The position numbers were made by a program, and so were the translations under genes. 64,000 nt of DNA, taken from assembly GCA_963580455.1 (NCBI GenBank), contig OY756965.1, positions 2,554,501 through 2,618,500 on the forward strand. Direction: 5' to 3'. The notes beneath the pieces were generated by a model, which was not told the origin of the DNA, searched no databases, and saw only the letters and a program-made list of their open reading frames with translations. The number at the start of each line of letters is the position of its first letter. Within the stretch, counting starts at the first letter, position 1. The stretch is from Euonymus europaeus. Taxonomy: Eukaryota; Streptophyta; Magnoliopsida; Celastrales; Celastraceae. Positions 1 to 10,714 of this stretch are shown in pieces.

Positions 1-1081
1 TTGAGAACTCTTTGTCAATACCTGATTTATCAGCTCTCTTTTGATCCTCTTCCAGTTTAACATATTTCATGATCCTTTCTTGTAGATCATTCATTCTCAT
101 TAGTGGCTTGAGGGTTAAGCTTTCCCTCAGCCTGTGATCTCGCGGCAATCCCAATCTGAAAGTGGCGACTGCTGTCTTTTCTTTGCAGTCTTCTATGTCA
201 GCATACGTGTCTGAGTATCTTGAAGCATACTCCCTCAGTGACTCTCCTTTTCTCAGCTTCAGTGCAAACAACGTGTCTAAGGTGGCTGGCTCCCTGCTGT
301 TTGCTATGAACCTTGACACAAATGCTCGTGCAAGTTCCCTCCAAGAAGAGATTGAATTCTCCGGAAGTAGGTGAAACCAATTCATTGCAGTCCTGTCAAG
401 ACTAGAAGGAAACATCTTGCACATGAGAGAGTCCTGACCTGCCCACAGGGCCATTTTGTGAGCGTAGGCAGCAACATGAGATACGGGGTCAGTTTTCCCG
501 TCATATAGTTCAAATGTGGGAGGAATAAACTTATCTGGGGGATCTTCCCTTCTGAGCGATTTCACGAAGGGGGTAGTAATCATCCTGTTGAGTGTTTGCT
601 CTACCTTCTTCTGGGTGCTCCACATGGCATCTCCAGCCCTCCTGGTACTCTCCCTTCGGGGTCGCCTCTCATTGATGCCCCCGGAGGGAGACCTACACTT
701 AAGCTTCATTGGAGTTGGTGAGCGCCTCCTCCCTCTAGGAGAGGAGGAGCGATCCTGCCTCCTTGAGGTCAAGGAGCGCCCTCTTCTTCTCTTTGGTGAA
801 GGACTTCTCCGCTGATGTGACCTTACAGTACTCTTGGTCTCCTCTTGGAGTGGTCGACTCTCCTCCTGGCGATGGATGACGCTGGCTAAGCGCTTCCCTT
901 TGTTCTTTAATGCGTGCAACTGCTCCCTCAGACTCAACAGTTCTTCCTCTTTCTGACGCAGCACCGCTTCCATCTCCTCTTCTTGGGAGACCTTGTTGAC
1001 GTCTTGATCATCAGCAACTACCATCTCTGGGGGTAGTCGCGCATCCTCCATGTGGAGTCCCTCTCCATGAACCTCAAACAT
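1..1081 (-). CDS. Retrotransposon gag polyprotein, open and cut by window edge
   Basis: On the minus strand an uninterrupted frame starts at the ATG at 1081 and runs off the left edge, about 360 codons without a stop. Residues about 1-60 are acidic with a Glu/Gln-rich coiled-coil-like stretch. About 60-150 is Arg/Ser/Pro-rich and basic. About 165-360 reads as the retrotransposon gag domain, with FELYDGKTDP, HVAAYAHKM, AMNWFHLLP and SLREYASRYSDTYA motifs typical of plant Ty3/gypsy gag. The ATG lies 31 bp inside the primer-binding site, as expected for a gag start. The open frame suggests a fairly young copy. Whether protease, RT, RNase H and integrase follow cannot be seen. Confidence 0.85.
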   Translation of the reverse strand, partial: MFEVHGEGLHMEDARLPPEMVVADDQDVNKVSQEEEMEAVLRQKEEELLSLREQLHALKNKGKRLASVIHRQEESRPLQEETKSTVRSHQRRSPSPKRRRGRSLTSRRQDRSSSPRGRRRSPTPMKLKCRSPSGGINERRPRRESTRRAGDAMWSTQKKVEQTLNRMITTPFVKSLRREDPPDKFIPPTFELYDGKTDPVSHVAAYAHKMALWAGQDSLMCKMFPSSLDRTAMNWFHLLPENSISSWRELARAFVSRFIANSREPATLDTLFALKLRKGESLREYASRYSDTYADIEDCKEKTAVATFRLGLPRDHRLRESLTLKPLMRMNDLQERIMKYVKLEEDQKRADKSGIDKEFS

Positions 1082-1111
1082 AGCAACAACCTCAGGAAAC
1101 CAAATAAACGT

Positions 1112-1129
1112 TTCCCACAGACGGCGCCA
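1112..1129 (-). other. Retrotransposon primer-binding site
   Basis: On the minus strand TGGCGCCGTCTGTGGGAA follows the LTR end after two bases. TGGCGCC at the start of the PBS is common in plant Ty3/gypsy elements and is complementary to a tRNA 3' end. Together with the gag frame it fixes the element's orientation: 5' LTR on the right, gag running left. Confidence 0.8.
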
Positions 1130-1131
1130 AT

Positions 1132-1560
1132 TGTCGATGCAAAAATCCGCACCGATGTTAGGGTTCCTGAGTTGATGACGGCTGAAGTATTTAAGGTATT
1201 GAAAAGTAAAAGACACTGAGAAATTACGTGATTCGGCAAGAGTGCCTACGTCCACGGGCCAAGTAAAATCTTCTTATTCTCTGTTTTTTCAGGTTTACAA
1301 GTGTGTTATTTATAATAAAAGAAAATAACAACTTCCCCCATTCTCTCCCCACATCACGTACTAAATTCGTTATTCGAATTTCAAAGGTCTCCACTTGAAT
1401 TTTGAAGAGCCGTTGAGTAGATCGTGGTGATCACCCAAGGCGGGATGAAGTTACATAACTTATGTAACCCACCTACACACCATGCGCCACGTCTAGCTTC
1501 CATGTGTGCGCAGTATCTGCTGCCACGTGGCCACTTAACTTTACGTAGTCCACAGTGACA
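1132..1560 (-). mobile_element. 5' LTR of a Ty3/gypsy-type element
   Basis: The inner end is set by the PBS. Read on the minus strand the block begins TGTCACTG and ends GCATCGACA, giving TG...CA ends with a TGTC/GACA inverted terminal match and a length of 429 bp. A TATAAATA box lies on the minus strand at 1308-1315, a sensible position for an LTR promoter. The other LTR is outside the window, so target-site duplication and age cannot be measured. The outer boundary at 1560 is an inference from the terminal motif. Confidence 0.7.
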
Positions 1561-2211
1561 ATATTGATATATATTTTGCTGATGTAACTGTATTGAAAGA
1601 TATATTTTGATGATGTGGATAAATATGTGACTTAACTTTTTTAAAAATGTAAGACAAAATATTTATTTTTATATAATTTTATTAGAAATTTGATAAGAAA
1701 ATGAAAGAGTAGATGATTCACTTTTATTGAGGAGAAAGAATGTATAAAAATTTATATTTTAATAATGCCACTGTATTAAAAAAATATTTTACCCATATAA
1801 AATATTTTACTATTTAATTTTTTATATAATAAAAATGAAATCCATAATATAATTCTAGAGAGCCACTAAATTTTGGCTATTGTGTTGCTTACCTTTCACG
1901 CGAGTTGATTGCAATATTCCTTTTTGTTTTCTTCTTTTAATTTTGTCTTTACTAAAAAGTAAAGAACCCTCAGCCATGGCCAATGAGCCACCGCCACCAT
2001 TTTTTGCCTTCCGAAGATCTAAGTTGTCCCACTTCAGTTGCTTTATTGGCCAAGTGGAGGAAAGCCCCACCGAACCCTCTCGTGCACGCGCAACAGTCGA
2101 AAGAATTGAATCCTTTTCTTAAGTAGCGTATCATTGCACACATACATAAAATTGTAAAATGTGGGCCCAAATAGTGAAATCCCACACATATTTAGTCAAG
2201 TGTTCAGATAT
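1561..2211. other. AT-rich spacer beside the LTR
   Basis: No gene recognised. Short AT-rich segments (a phrase like gtattgaaagatatattttgatgatgtggataa, seen around 1590-1625) resemble text near 57580-57640 and 57770-57830, suggesting scattered copies of one old repeat. The small open frames at 1855-2185 show no recognisable motif and overlap on both strands, so I treat them as chance. Confidence 0.4.
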
Positions 2212-2472
2212 GGGGCACCAAATTTTTTCCAAAAATAATAAACGTGGAGTGTTCTTGGTAACAATCTTAACGATATATTTTTTTATTCTAAAAAAAGATC
2301 AAAATTATTGTGAAAAATGTGTAATAATTTTAGACTGTCGGATCTAAAATCTAAACATTCAATTTTAAATCGCTATGATTCTGATTTTTTTTTCAAACAA
2401 AAAATATATAATTAAGATCATTGCGAAGTACCTACACATTTATCATTTTTTTGGAAAAAATTTAGTGTCCCT
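2212..2472. mobile_element. MITE-like element, copy A
   Basis: The block starts GGGGCACCAAATTTTTTCC and ends with the near-inverse GGAAAAAATTTAGTGTCCC, so it has terminal inverted repeats of about 19 bp. The interior is AT-rich with no coding frame. A related element with the same ends and similar internal text lies at 28563-28857. Two copies with matched ends support a non-autonomous DNA transposon family. The target-site duplication is not clear. Confidence 0.65.
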
Positions 2473-2850
2473 AATCGGAGCACTTGAGACCCACTGGACC
2501 TCACCCAATCTATGATTATATGTGTGAGCATGCATGAGCATCGATCATCTAGAAAAAAAGAGTCAATTAAGCCATCTTTGTCATAGTTTCATTCAAATTA
2601 GTTTGGCCATAATATAGATAAGATTATGTACACTTGCATCCTTTTAGGTCACACTTTTAACGCGCTTGTACGTGTCATGCATGTGTAATACACACATTTG
2701 CCAATGAAAAATAAGAGGGTAGCTACGTGCAACCCATGCTGGTAATCTGAAAAAAAATGTGAAGAGAAGAAACAAACACGAGTCACCAACTATGCATTAA
2801 ACACTCTTTTAGGCTTATTAAGATAAGGATACCTAACTACCTAAATATAC

Positions 2851-3018
2851 TTATGTAGACTCGAAAGGTTGAATCCAATATGTTTTATTTTTCTTCTATT
2901 TTTGTAAGTTTTTCAACGAAGTTAGCTAATTGATTTTGAGAGAGGGAAAAAATATGCAAGAATCTTTAAGAAGTGTCCCCGAATCATAACTTTGAACAAA
3001 AATTTCAAACAACTAATG
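2851..3018 (+). repeat. Direct repeat, left copy, flanking a kinase fragment
   Basis: This stretch (TAGACTCGAAAGGTTGAATC onward) recurs at 3591-3733 in the same orientation with roughly 90 percent match by eye. The right copy lacks about 16 bases of the left one (around 2938-2953). The interval between the copies holds the receptor-kinase remnant at 3385-3585. Confidence 0.7.
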
Positions 3019-3384
3019 AGATTATTAAGGTCATTTTTTGAGTATAATTTTTTTTTGGCCACTCTACTTATCAAAACGGGTCGATCAAACCCTCTACTTC
3101 AAAACAGGTAATTGAAGCCCTTCTACTATCCTGTTTAATACAAGTTGGCCCTTCCGTTGTCAAATTTCAAATATGAGCTGGAGTGCCTAATATTTTGTGA
3201 CATGGAATAAATTTATATGAAATTGAAATGACGTGGGAAAAAATAGAAAATGTAACCCTAGCCACCCGTCATTCAAAAACAGCTGCCCCTCTCTCATTTA
3301 CTGGTCAGATCGAGACGCTCTTATCTTCTTTACCGACCAGATCGAACCTATCTCCACCATAATAATACACACCAACAGCCAGGA

Positions 3385-3585
3385 TTTTCAAATGCGGTTA
3401 GAAATCCTCTACAAAATCCGCCATTGCAATCTTGTAAACTTGCTAGGTTATTGCTCAGAGTTGGGGGAGAGACTGGGTTACATCAAATGAAAGAGGTCTT
3501 AATGAAGAATGGTGACAACTTTGGGGTTGTACTATTGGAGATTAATTTTTAGTGGAAGAAAATCATATGATGTAGATTATACCTA
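3385..3585 (+). pseudogene. Receptor-like kinase fragment, CRINKLY4-like
   Basis: Plus-strand translation gives KIRHCNLVNLLGYCSELGER (about 3412-3471), the subdomain III-V text of plant receptor-like kinases. The nearest form I know is CRINKLY4-type (RHRNLVNLLGYC, then MGER). After about 40 bases comes GDNFGVVLLEI (3511-3543), kinase subdomain IX. One frameshift later comes SGRKSYDVDYT (about 3551-3583). The ATP-binding loop, catalytic HRD, DFG and activation loop are missing, so it cannot make a kinase. Stops and frameshift confirm decay. Confidence 0.7.
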
Positions 3586-3590
3586 CGTGC

Positions 3591-3733
3591 TTATATAGAC
3601 TTGAAAGGTTGAATCCAATATGTTTTATTTTTCTTCTATTTTTGGAAGTTTTTCAACAAAGTTAGCTACTTGATTTATGCAAGAATCTTTAAGAAGTGTC
3701 CACGAATTGAAGAAAAATTTCAAACAATTAATA
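3591..3733 (+). repeat. Direct repeat, right copy
   Basis: Partner of 2851-3018; see that entry. It begins a few bases after the kinase fragment ends. The sequence from 3734 to about 4190 is AT-rich with no recognised gene. Confidence 0.7.
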
Positions 3734-4283
3734 ATTTATAATCTCATTTGAATACCAATATATATATATATATATCTCTATGTATATGAATTCTCATATG
3801 AGATCCTAAGGTGAGGTTCTAAAATGAGGCCATTTTTAGAGCCTAAAATATTAAAAAAATCAAAAAATTATAGTTTTATTTTGATCAGTTTTGCTAATCC
3901 AAAGATTTTTTGTGTGTAACAATAATCAAACGCAATTCGAAAAGTGTATTATATCTAACATCAAGAATTATCATTTTTCTTATGTGGATTTTTATTTTTA
4001 TTTTGAATAAAAAATATATCATTGAATTTTTAAAATCGATCAAAATACAATTAAAATTTTTCAATTTTTAAAACATATTCAAATCAAAAGAAAATGTAAT
4101 ATATATATGCAAGTCTTTGTCCACACATACAACACTACAATGACTTCACAAACTTATAAAACATTAAAAAAAGAGTTTGGATTAGAATGAGAATGACATT
4201 ATATATACATTGAACCCAAACCCCACCTTCCAATGTCACAAACAACAAAGAAATTAAGTAGAGAGAGAACAAAAGAAAAATAG

Positions 4284-5363
4284 CTACTCTCTCGGGTTAG
4301 TACCATGATCATTATCAAAGTAATCAAAGTAACCATTTCCACGTTCTTGTTGATAATTAGAACTAGTTGTCGAGCTTCCCATGATTGAGGAGGACCTTTG
4401 CAACCCTTGTTGTTGTTGTTGATTTGAAAAAACACTTGTATTAGAATAAGGCGTTGATGAAGGTGGTGATGATGAAAAATGTGGAGGAGGGAATTGACTG
4501 CCTTGATTGAAAAGATTGGACGTGTAGTAAGGGAAATTGGAATCATCACTTGAGAGGATTTGGGCATATTGAAACAAGTGAGGAAAAGCATCGTGTGACA
4601 TTAATGTGGAGGATGAGGAGTCGGACTCATGAGTAATCGTAGAAGTGTTCATAGAGTAGCCAAGCTGGGTGGTGACTCTTTCAGGGAAATTGAGCTTAGC
4701 TTTGTTGCCTTTGAACTCGAGAGCTGCTTTGTCATATGCAAGGGCTGCATCCTCAGCAGTGTCAAATGTGCCAAGCCAAACTCTTGCTGCTTTCTTCGGG
4801 TCGCGGATTTCTGCTGCCCACTTCCCCCAAGGCCGTTGTCGTACTCCTCTGTAGTGTCTTGTCCTTGGATTTCCTTCAATCATGCAAATTGAGTCATATA
4901 AGACAGCTAGCAAAGGAAAATCATTGATCCATGCATGAAATGCACTAGTTCTATCTAAATTAGTTTATATGAAGCATGCATGTCTAGACACACACACACA
5001 CATATAATCTCCATGCATACACAAAGATATCATATAGGGGTCAAAAGGTGAATTGGGGTGTACTAATTACCTAAAAGCTTTCAAAATATATAATCGGTGG
5101 TGATAGTCATCCCAAAACAAAACATTCCAAAATCTCCATAATCTTATTTGGCGGCATATACACCACAAAATTTGATTTAGGATTCAAAATTCAAATTCAT
5201 GGACAATCTCTCTATTGTGACACTTTTGTGATGTTTTGTTGGGACACTGTATTTTCAATAGATAATAGATAGCTTCGAGCGTTAACTCTTCAACTCATCT
5301 TAATTAAGTGAGATAACTAATCTACGTAATTAAGAATCTAAGGACATGAACACACACACACAC

Positions 5364-5402
<39 letters not shown>

Positions 5403-6149
5403 TATACATGCACTTTCTGCAGCTATATATATAAAGGAGAATTACAGTTCTGGATTAATTTAGCTGGAGGTGTGTGTGTACAAGTACATATGAGATGTTG
5501 AATTCTGATTTTTGTGGTTAGTTTTTCAAGTATAAAAGAGAAATGGACACCGATGAAGCCTTTTTGTGAGGGTATATAGTGATCATACGATCATCTCCAA
5601 TTGTCACTTTCAAGATTGATCGGGGATAATTGTTTTTAATTCTTGAGGCATGAAAAATGTTTTGTATACATTTATACATTGTACCTAGAAACAATTGAAA
5701 AGGATATATATACACACACACACACACTATTGAAAGAGAGAGAGTTCAGCACGGAAAGTATAATGGCTAGCCTTGAGCATGAAAAACCCTAGCTAGGACA
5801 AAAAAATTAAAATAAGTGAAAATTAAGAAGCTCGACCACGGCAGCTTCGACCAGTTCTTTTTAGAACACTCAATAAATAATTTTTTAGCAAGTCAAAAAG
5901 TCAAATTAAGACATATCTGTGGGGGTATGCATGCCTACCTTGATATTGAACAGGTTGTTCCTCTTCTTTCCCATAATCCTCTGTTGGATTGCTTTCATGA
6001 TCAGTACTGGTATTTGTTCCCATAACTTGAGGGAGAGCTGAAACCATAGCTGTTTGATCAACCCAAGAAGATGCATAATCGTGATCATATGATTGTCTCT
6101 CTTTCTCCTCCGATGATGCTTCCGGTGGCAGCGGCCGCTTACTTTCCAT
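4284..6149 (-). CDS. ERF113: AP2/ERF transcription factor, RAP2.6L/ERF113 type
   Basis: Two exons, 6149-5939 and 4873-4284, joined in phase 1 across a 1065-bp intron (donor AG|GTAGGC, acceptor GAAG|GA), give 266 aa. One AP2 domain spans about residues 78-134 ([42 protein letters not shown]). It should bind GCC-box-like DNA in the nucleus. Exon 1 carries MVSALPQVM. The C-terminal half has [17 protein letters not shown], a Gln run and a terminal NPRE. These match my memory of Arabidopsis RAP2.6L (ERF113), an ERF group X regulator of stress, wounding and regeneration. Close paralogues ERF114 and ERF115 cannot be excluded. The intron splits the protein just before the AP2 domain. Confidence 0.85.
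5350..5402. repeat. Compound CA/TA microsatellite
   Basis: A CA run, a TA run of about 29 bp and another CA run lie back to back in the single intron of the ERF gene. Likely length-variable between individuals. Confidence 0.9.
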
Positions 6150-9100
6150 GTCTTCGATCCACCTTTGAATCTTGTAAATTAATGTGATCTGATTTTACAC
6201 TCTCAGTTAGTGCATAAACTAGCCTGCAGGGATAGCTACTTGGATCGATGTTTGTTAAAGATTAGAAAATAAAGACTAGGGATCCGATCCAAGAAATACT
6301 GTTAGTTTTGTAGTGAAGAAGAAAATGAACTGGAGAGGCGATAGAAGAGAGGTGGGGAGTAGCTCGGGTTTGTGTATTAATGGTGTAAGATTGAAGTTCG
6401 TCAAAAAAATTAAAAAGAGAGGCGAATATATAAGCAAATTGTCCAAGTTGCTATCATAAGGCCTAGCTAGTCATTACCCATATGCGTGGACGGACAATCT
6501 CTACAAAATTTGAAGAGTTTAGAGCCGTAAAACAATTTTCTTCATCTAATGGTCTACATACAGCCACGTCACTCAAAATACAAAAAAACCTAACCCTAAT
6601 ATAGATTTTCTCTTAATTCCCTCTCCATCTAAATGCTAAAAACCCAGATTTCATTCAACATTCCCACCATATGATCTTTATCTAATTACCCACTACATGA
6701 AAACGAAACTTTTACGTCGCAAAATAAAGAAAGTTTCGTGGTAAATTTTTTTTGTGACGGAAAATATTCCATGACAATTTTCTCGTTCCTAAAACTTTAG
6801 GATGCAAGTGACCTAATATTCTTCAAATTTTGTTGCGAATTTCAAAATTTACAACCGAAATTATTCAGTCATAAAAAACTATTTTCTTATAGTGACATCT
6901 ATTACATAAAAAATGATAAAGATCTCAGAGATTTTCATTCAAAAATTATTTCAGCAGTGTGTGTCATTTATTTATTGGATGTGATTGTCACTAGACCCCT
7001 TGTTGTGATGTCACCGCACATAAGGAATGAGTGTCACACATTACTGTGATGATTTTGGCATGAAACACCTGGATCTCTTTCATACTGCTATTACATTACA
7101 ATTCACCAAATCGAGTAAATATATGACTTAACCACCTCGTTAAAATTATCTGTTCATCTCGGAGGAAAAAGACAAGGATGTCCTAGTCTAGATTACTTGC
7201 TTCCAATTACTTCATATGCAGATAAGCACGTCCACATGGTCATAAATATATAATTCATCCACCAATGCCAATATTATAAATTTCAAGATTTGTTGCACAT
7301 GCACTAGTAGATTTATCAAAGACCAATTAGAGCATCCGTGGCAGCGACTCTACATTGAAACTAGACTACTCCGCATGTGGAGTCTCATTTTTTGTCTTTT
7401 TTTTGAAAATTCTCCCCACTTCAGTGACTGAAGATGAGACGCTACATCCATTGTTTGCTACCGTCGGACTCTCAATTTGTGGTGTCCCTGTAGCAAACTC
7501 ACCTAATAGCCTAATATATTTCATTAAAAAAATGATCCATTCTCTTTCTTCATCTCCCACGAACTCCTTTTCCATCTGCCATCAAGCTCTTCGAAAGTCG
7601 TTGGAAGTCACCATTTTTTATCAGGTAACATCTCTGAGCACTTTCAAAACCCTGGATCTTGAAATCGATATCTGAATTCGATTTTACGTTAGGCTTCGAA
7701 TATGAAATTGCTACTAGCGGCTGGTATTTTTGCTGGATCCATCTTCCTGATGTGCAATATAATTATGGTGTAATTATGGCATGAGGTGGACGAGCAGAGC
7801 TCAGTTAGTTATGGAATGTTATGTTCTTTGAGTTTTTTGGTGGGTTCCTGTGTACATTGAAATCACAAGTTTAAGAATTTTATTTTGCTATGTATGTTGA
7901 GGGAGAATCCCAGTTGAGCATGTTGTGTATGACCTGTGTGTATGCCTTCTGCTGATTTCACTACTGCACTATTTGCATTGTCGAACTGCACTGCTGTGAT
8001 TGATGAAACTGCAGGAGTTTTCTTAATTTGATCATGTAGCCTGGCTTTGTATTATATTTGTTATTACTTGGACAAAATATTAATAAATTAATGGAATAAT
8101 AATAATAAGTTAATTATTAAAATTAATGTCTATTTTTTTATATGTTGAAATTAATAACAATTGCTAGTGTTGAAATAACAATGACTCAATTGATTCAAAT
8201 AGAAAGAGATAATAAAAGACATGAGATTTAAAACTAAGAAAGAAGAACGAAATATTTTCACTCCAATATTGTTCTTCTAATCCCTAATCCATTTGCATGT
8301 ATTACATTACATATATAAAAGATTATATTTCTATATTTAACAATGTAAATGTCAACAATAGAAGTTAATGTGGGTTTCGGTCTAGTCACCCTATTGTGAG
8401 CCCCTAGAGAAGAAATTTTCTTCTCCTCTTTATGATATAAAATCCCTATTTTCTTTAAAAAAAAAAGAAGCTAATGTGGGTTGGTGGATCATCCATATCA
8501 ATTAGAATATCTGTAACATTATATTTAATATGATAGTAATTGATGTTATAATAATTCTAAAATGTATTAATTTTAAATTAGTAAAAAGAAGATTCAAAAA
8601 TGAAAATTTTAATAATTTGGAGTAGGGTTAATGTGTATGATGAATGGGTGTATCGTTTGTGAAACTGTAAATTTTTAAAAAATGTATAAAAATTGAAGAT
8701 TTATAAGTTTTATGTTGAGTTTATGCTGGAATGACGTTATGCTGCACATGCATCTGTCTCTCTCGATCAAGATCATTTAATTAGATGACTTTCAGACTTG
8801 ATCATCACCAAATAAATTCAGTCACGCTTCAAGATTTTGTTTCTCTGATCTGCAAAGACAAATATATTCAACTGTCAAGACTTTTATACTTTTCTTTCTC
8901 TCTATAGACTCTAGACTCTAAGATATTATCTTGTACCAAAGCAAGCACACTCATTCAAGCGCCAGCCGTTGACTAACCAACTAGAAATCCATTGCTCAAG
9001 GCTGATATTTATGAATGAAACGCAACAACAAAGAAAATATACGACCTCTCCACTTGTGGAAGAAGGAAGAGTTTTGTTTGGACTTGGATAGACATGATTA

Positions 9101-9990
9101 CATGAATACTCATACGCACATAATGCACAAAAATACAAGTAACAAGCATGACTAGCGCTACTCTCAATAGCCTAGTTACTGTATAGGTATGTATGTATAT
9201 TATTAGATAGCAATTCATTCATCTTGGGCAAAAACAAGCCAAATTACAAACCCTAAAAATGCATCGTATATGACACTTCATGCCTAAGGTTCTGCATGAG
9301 AGAGGTGTTGGCAGGAATCCTTGCTTGACGCGAACACCTCAAAGTGTTCGGAGAGGTTTAACATATGTTTGCTTAATTAATTAGCATCTATTTGCAGTCG
9401 GTCACAAGCCCGAATAATACAATTAATATTTGAGAGGTATCACTACAATAACACACACAATTGCGGAAACAAACAGATACCAAAAAAGTAAAGGTAGTAA
9501 AAATTCACGTTCAGGTCGCACAATATAGGATATTTATAAGATATTTGTATCCGGATTTAGATTAGTTTTATCAAAATAAGTAAATTAGACAATAATTCAA
9601 TCCGAATTAGGATTCGGTCATCATTAGACATTGTCTTATAGTAGGCTAGATAGTGGGCTTCGACTTTGTGCCTCATCAGTCCTGACCAATCTTTTCTGCT
9701 TAGTTTCTCATTGTACTTCGGGCCCATTGTACTCTTGCCCCGTTTGGTATTAGTATACTGGAATGGACCTAAAAAGGCAGGGCCCAATTAAGGTTAGGGC
9801 CAGCAGGATATGATTAATATCGCTAGATTTGGTTTAAATTTGTTCACATGGTTTTCGCGTGTGGATTAAGAAAACTGCATTGCAGAGGCAGTCCGCAGTC
9901 GCAGTCGACGCCCACGAAATTAATAGGTGAAGAATTAAATCAATTAATGATTACTAGAAATGGCATCGTAATTAAGTTCTTAAACCGAGC
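6150..9990. other. Intergenic region between ERF113 and OTUB1
   Basis: No gene recognised. 6150-6400 is probably the 5' UTR and promoter of the ERF gene. The open frame at 7355-7675 (106 aa) has no motif I know and overlaps an opposite-strand frame. About 9848-10212 probably contains the start of the OTUB1 transcript. A small retroposed insert is listed at 8360-8482. The rest is AT-rich. Confidence 0.5.
8360..8482 (+). mobile_element. Short poly-A retroposed insert with target-site duplication
   Basis: An 89-bp segment (8377-8465) ending in a run of A is bounded by a 17-bp direct repeat: AGAAGTTAATGTGGGTT at 8360-8376 and AGAAGCTAATGTGGGTT at 8466-8482, one mismatch. Poly-A plus a long target-site duplication is the mark of target-primed reverse transcription. 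It is a strongly 5'-truncated LINE or a LINE-mobilised transcript. The source family is not recognised. Confidence 0.75.
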
Positions 9991-10714
9991 CCTAAAAAAA
10001 GATAAAAAGCGCAGAGAGAGCGTCACATTTGAAAATCGCTTTGGCAAGAAAGGCGTGTTTTGTTTCTCGCTCCCTCTTGAAAAGCAAAAGCAAACAGGGA
10101 TCGAGTATCCACAACCGGAGGAGATCGGACGGAGCTTCAAGTCATTTGGCAACTCGATCGGAAAACTCACCGGTTCGGAGAAACACTGATCAACAACGGT
10201 CTCGATCTCGTGGTTAGTTATTTTTCACTCTCAATGTATCGTTAATCCAACGGGAGTATTAGCCAAACATTCAGTCGCAGTGTCTAGGATTCGTCTTCAG
10301 AATCGAACTGAGTATAATCTGAAGCAATTCACGCTCACTGTAGTGTTTGAGATTGTGTAGAAGCTTCATTTCAGATCTTCGTACATATGTTTGGAGTGTA
10401 GTGGAAGTAACATTTCGTGATTTCGCCATCACTTTGGCGTTCGAATCGGACGCGGAAGTATCATTTACTGTGTAGTGTCTCATTGTCGTGTTCAAAATTG
10501 AGCGGAAGCATGAATTTCAACCCTTCATTCTCACTTGTGTGACTTCATGCATTTGATCTCAACCACAGTGTTGTATCAATCACTTATAAATTATTTGGCG
10601 TCTGGCATTTCTTCCGCTTCATAAATCAAGATTGTTTTTAGGGATTTCTGGCAAATTGTTGATAACTCTATAATTACTTTTTTTTTTGATTCCTTATATC
10701 CAGTTGAATAGAGT

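Noticed and set aside
7355..7675. 106-aa plus-strand frame
   Set aside because: No motif, overlaps an opposite-strand frame, and the neighbourhood looks like repeat-derived DNA.
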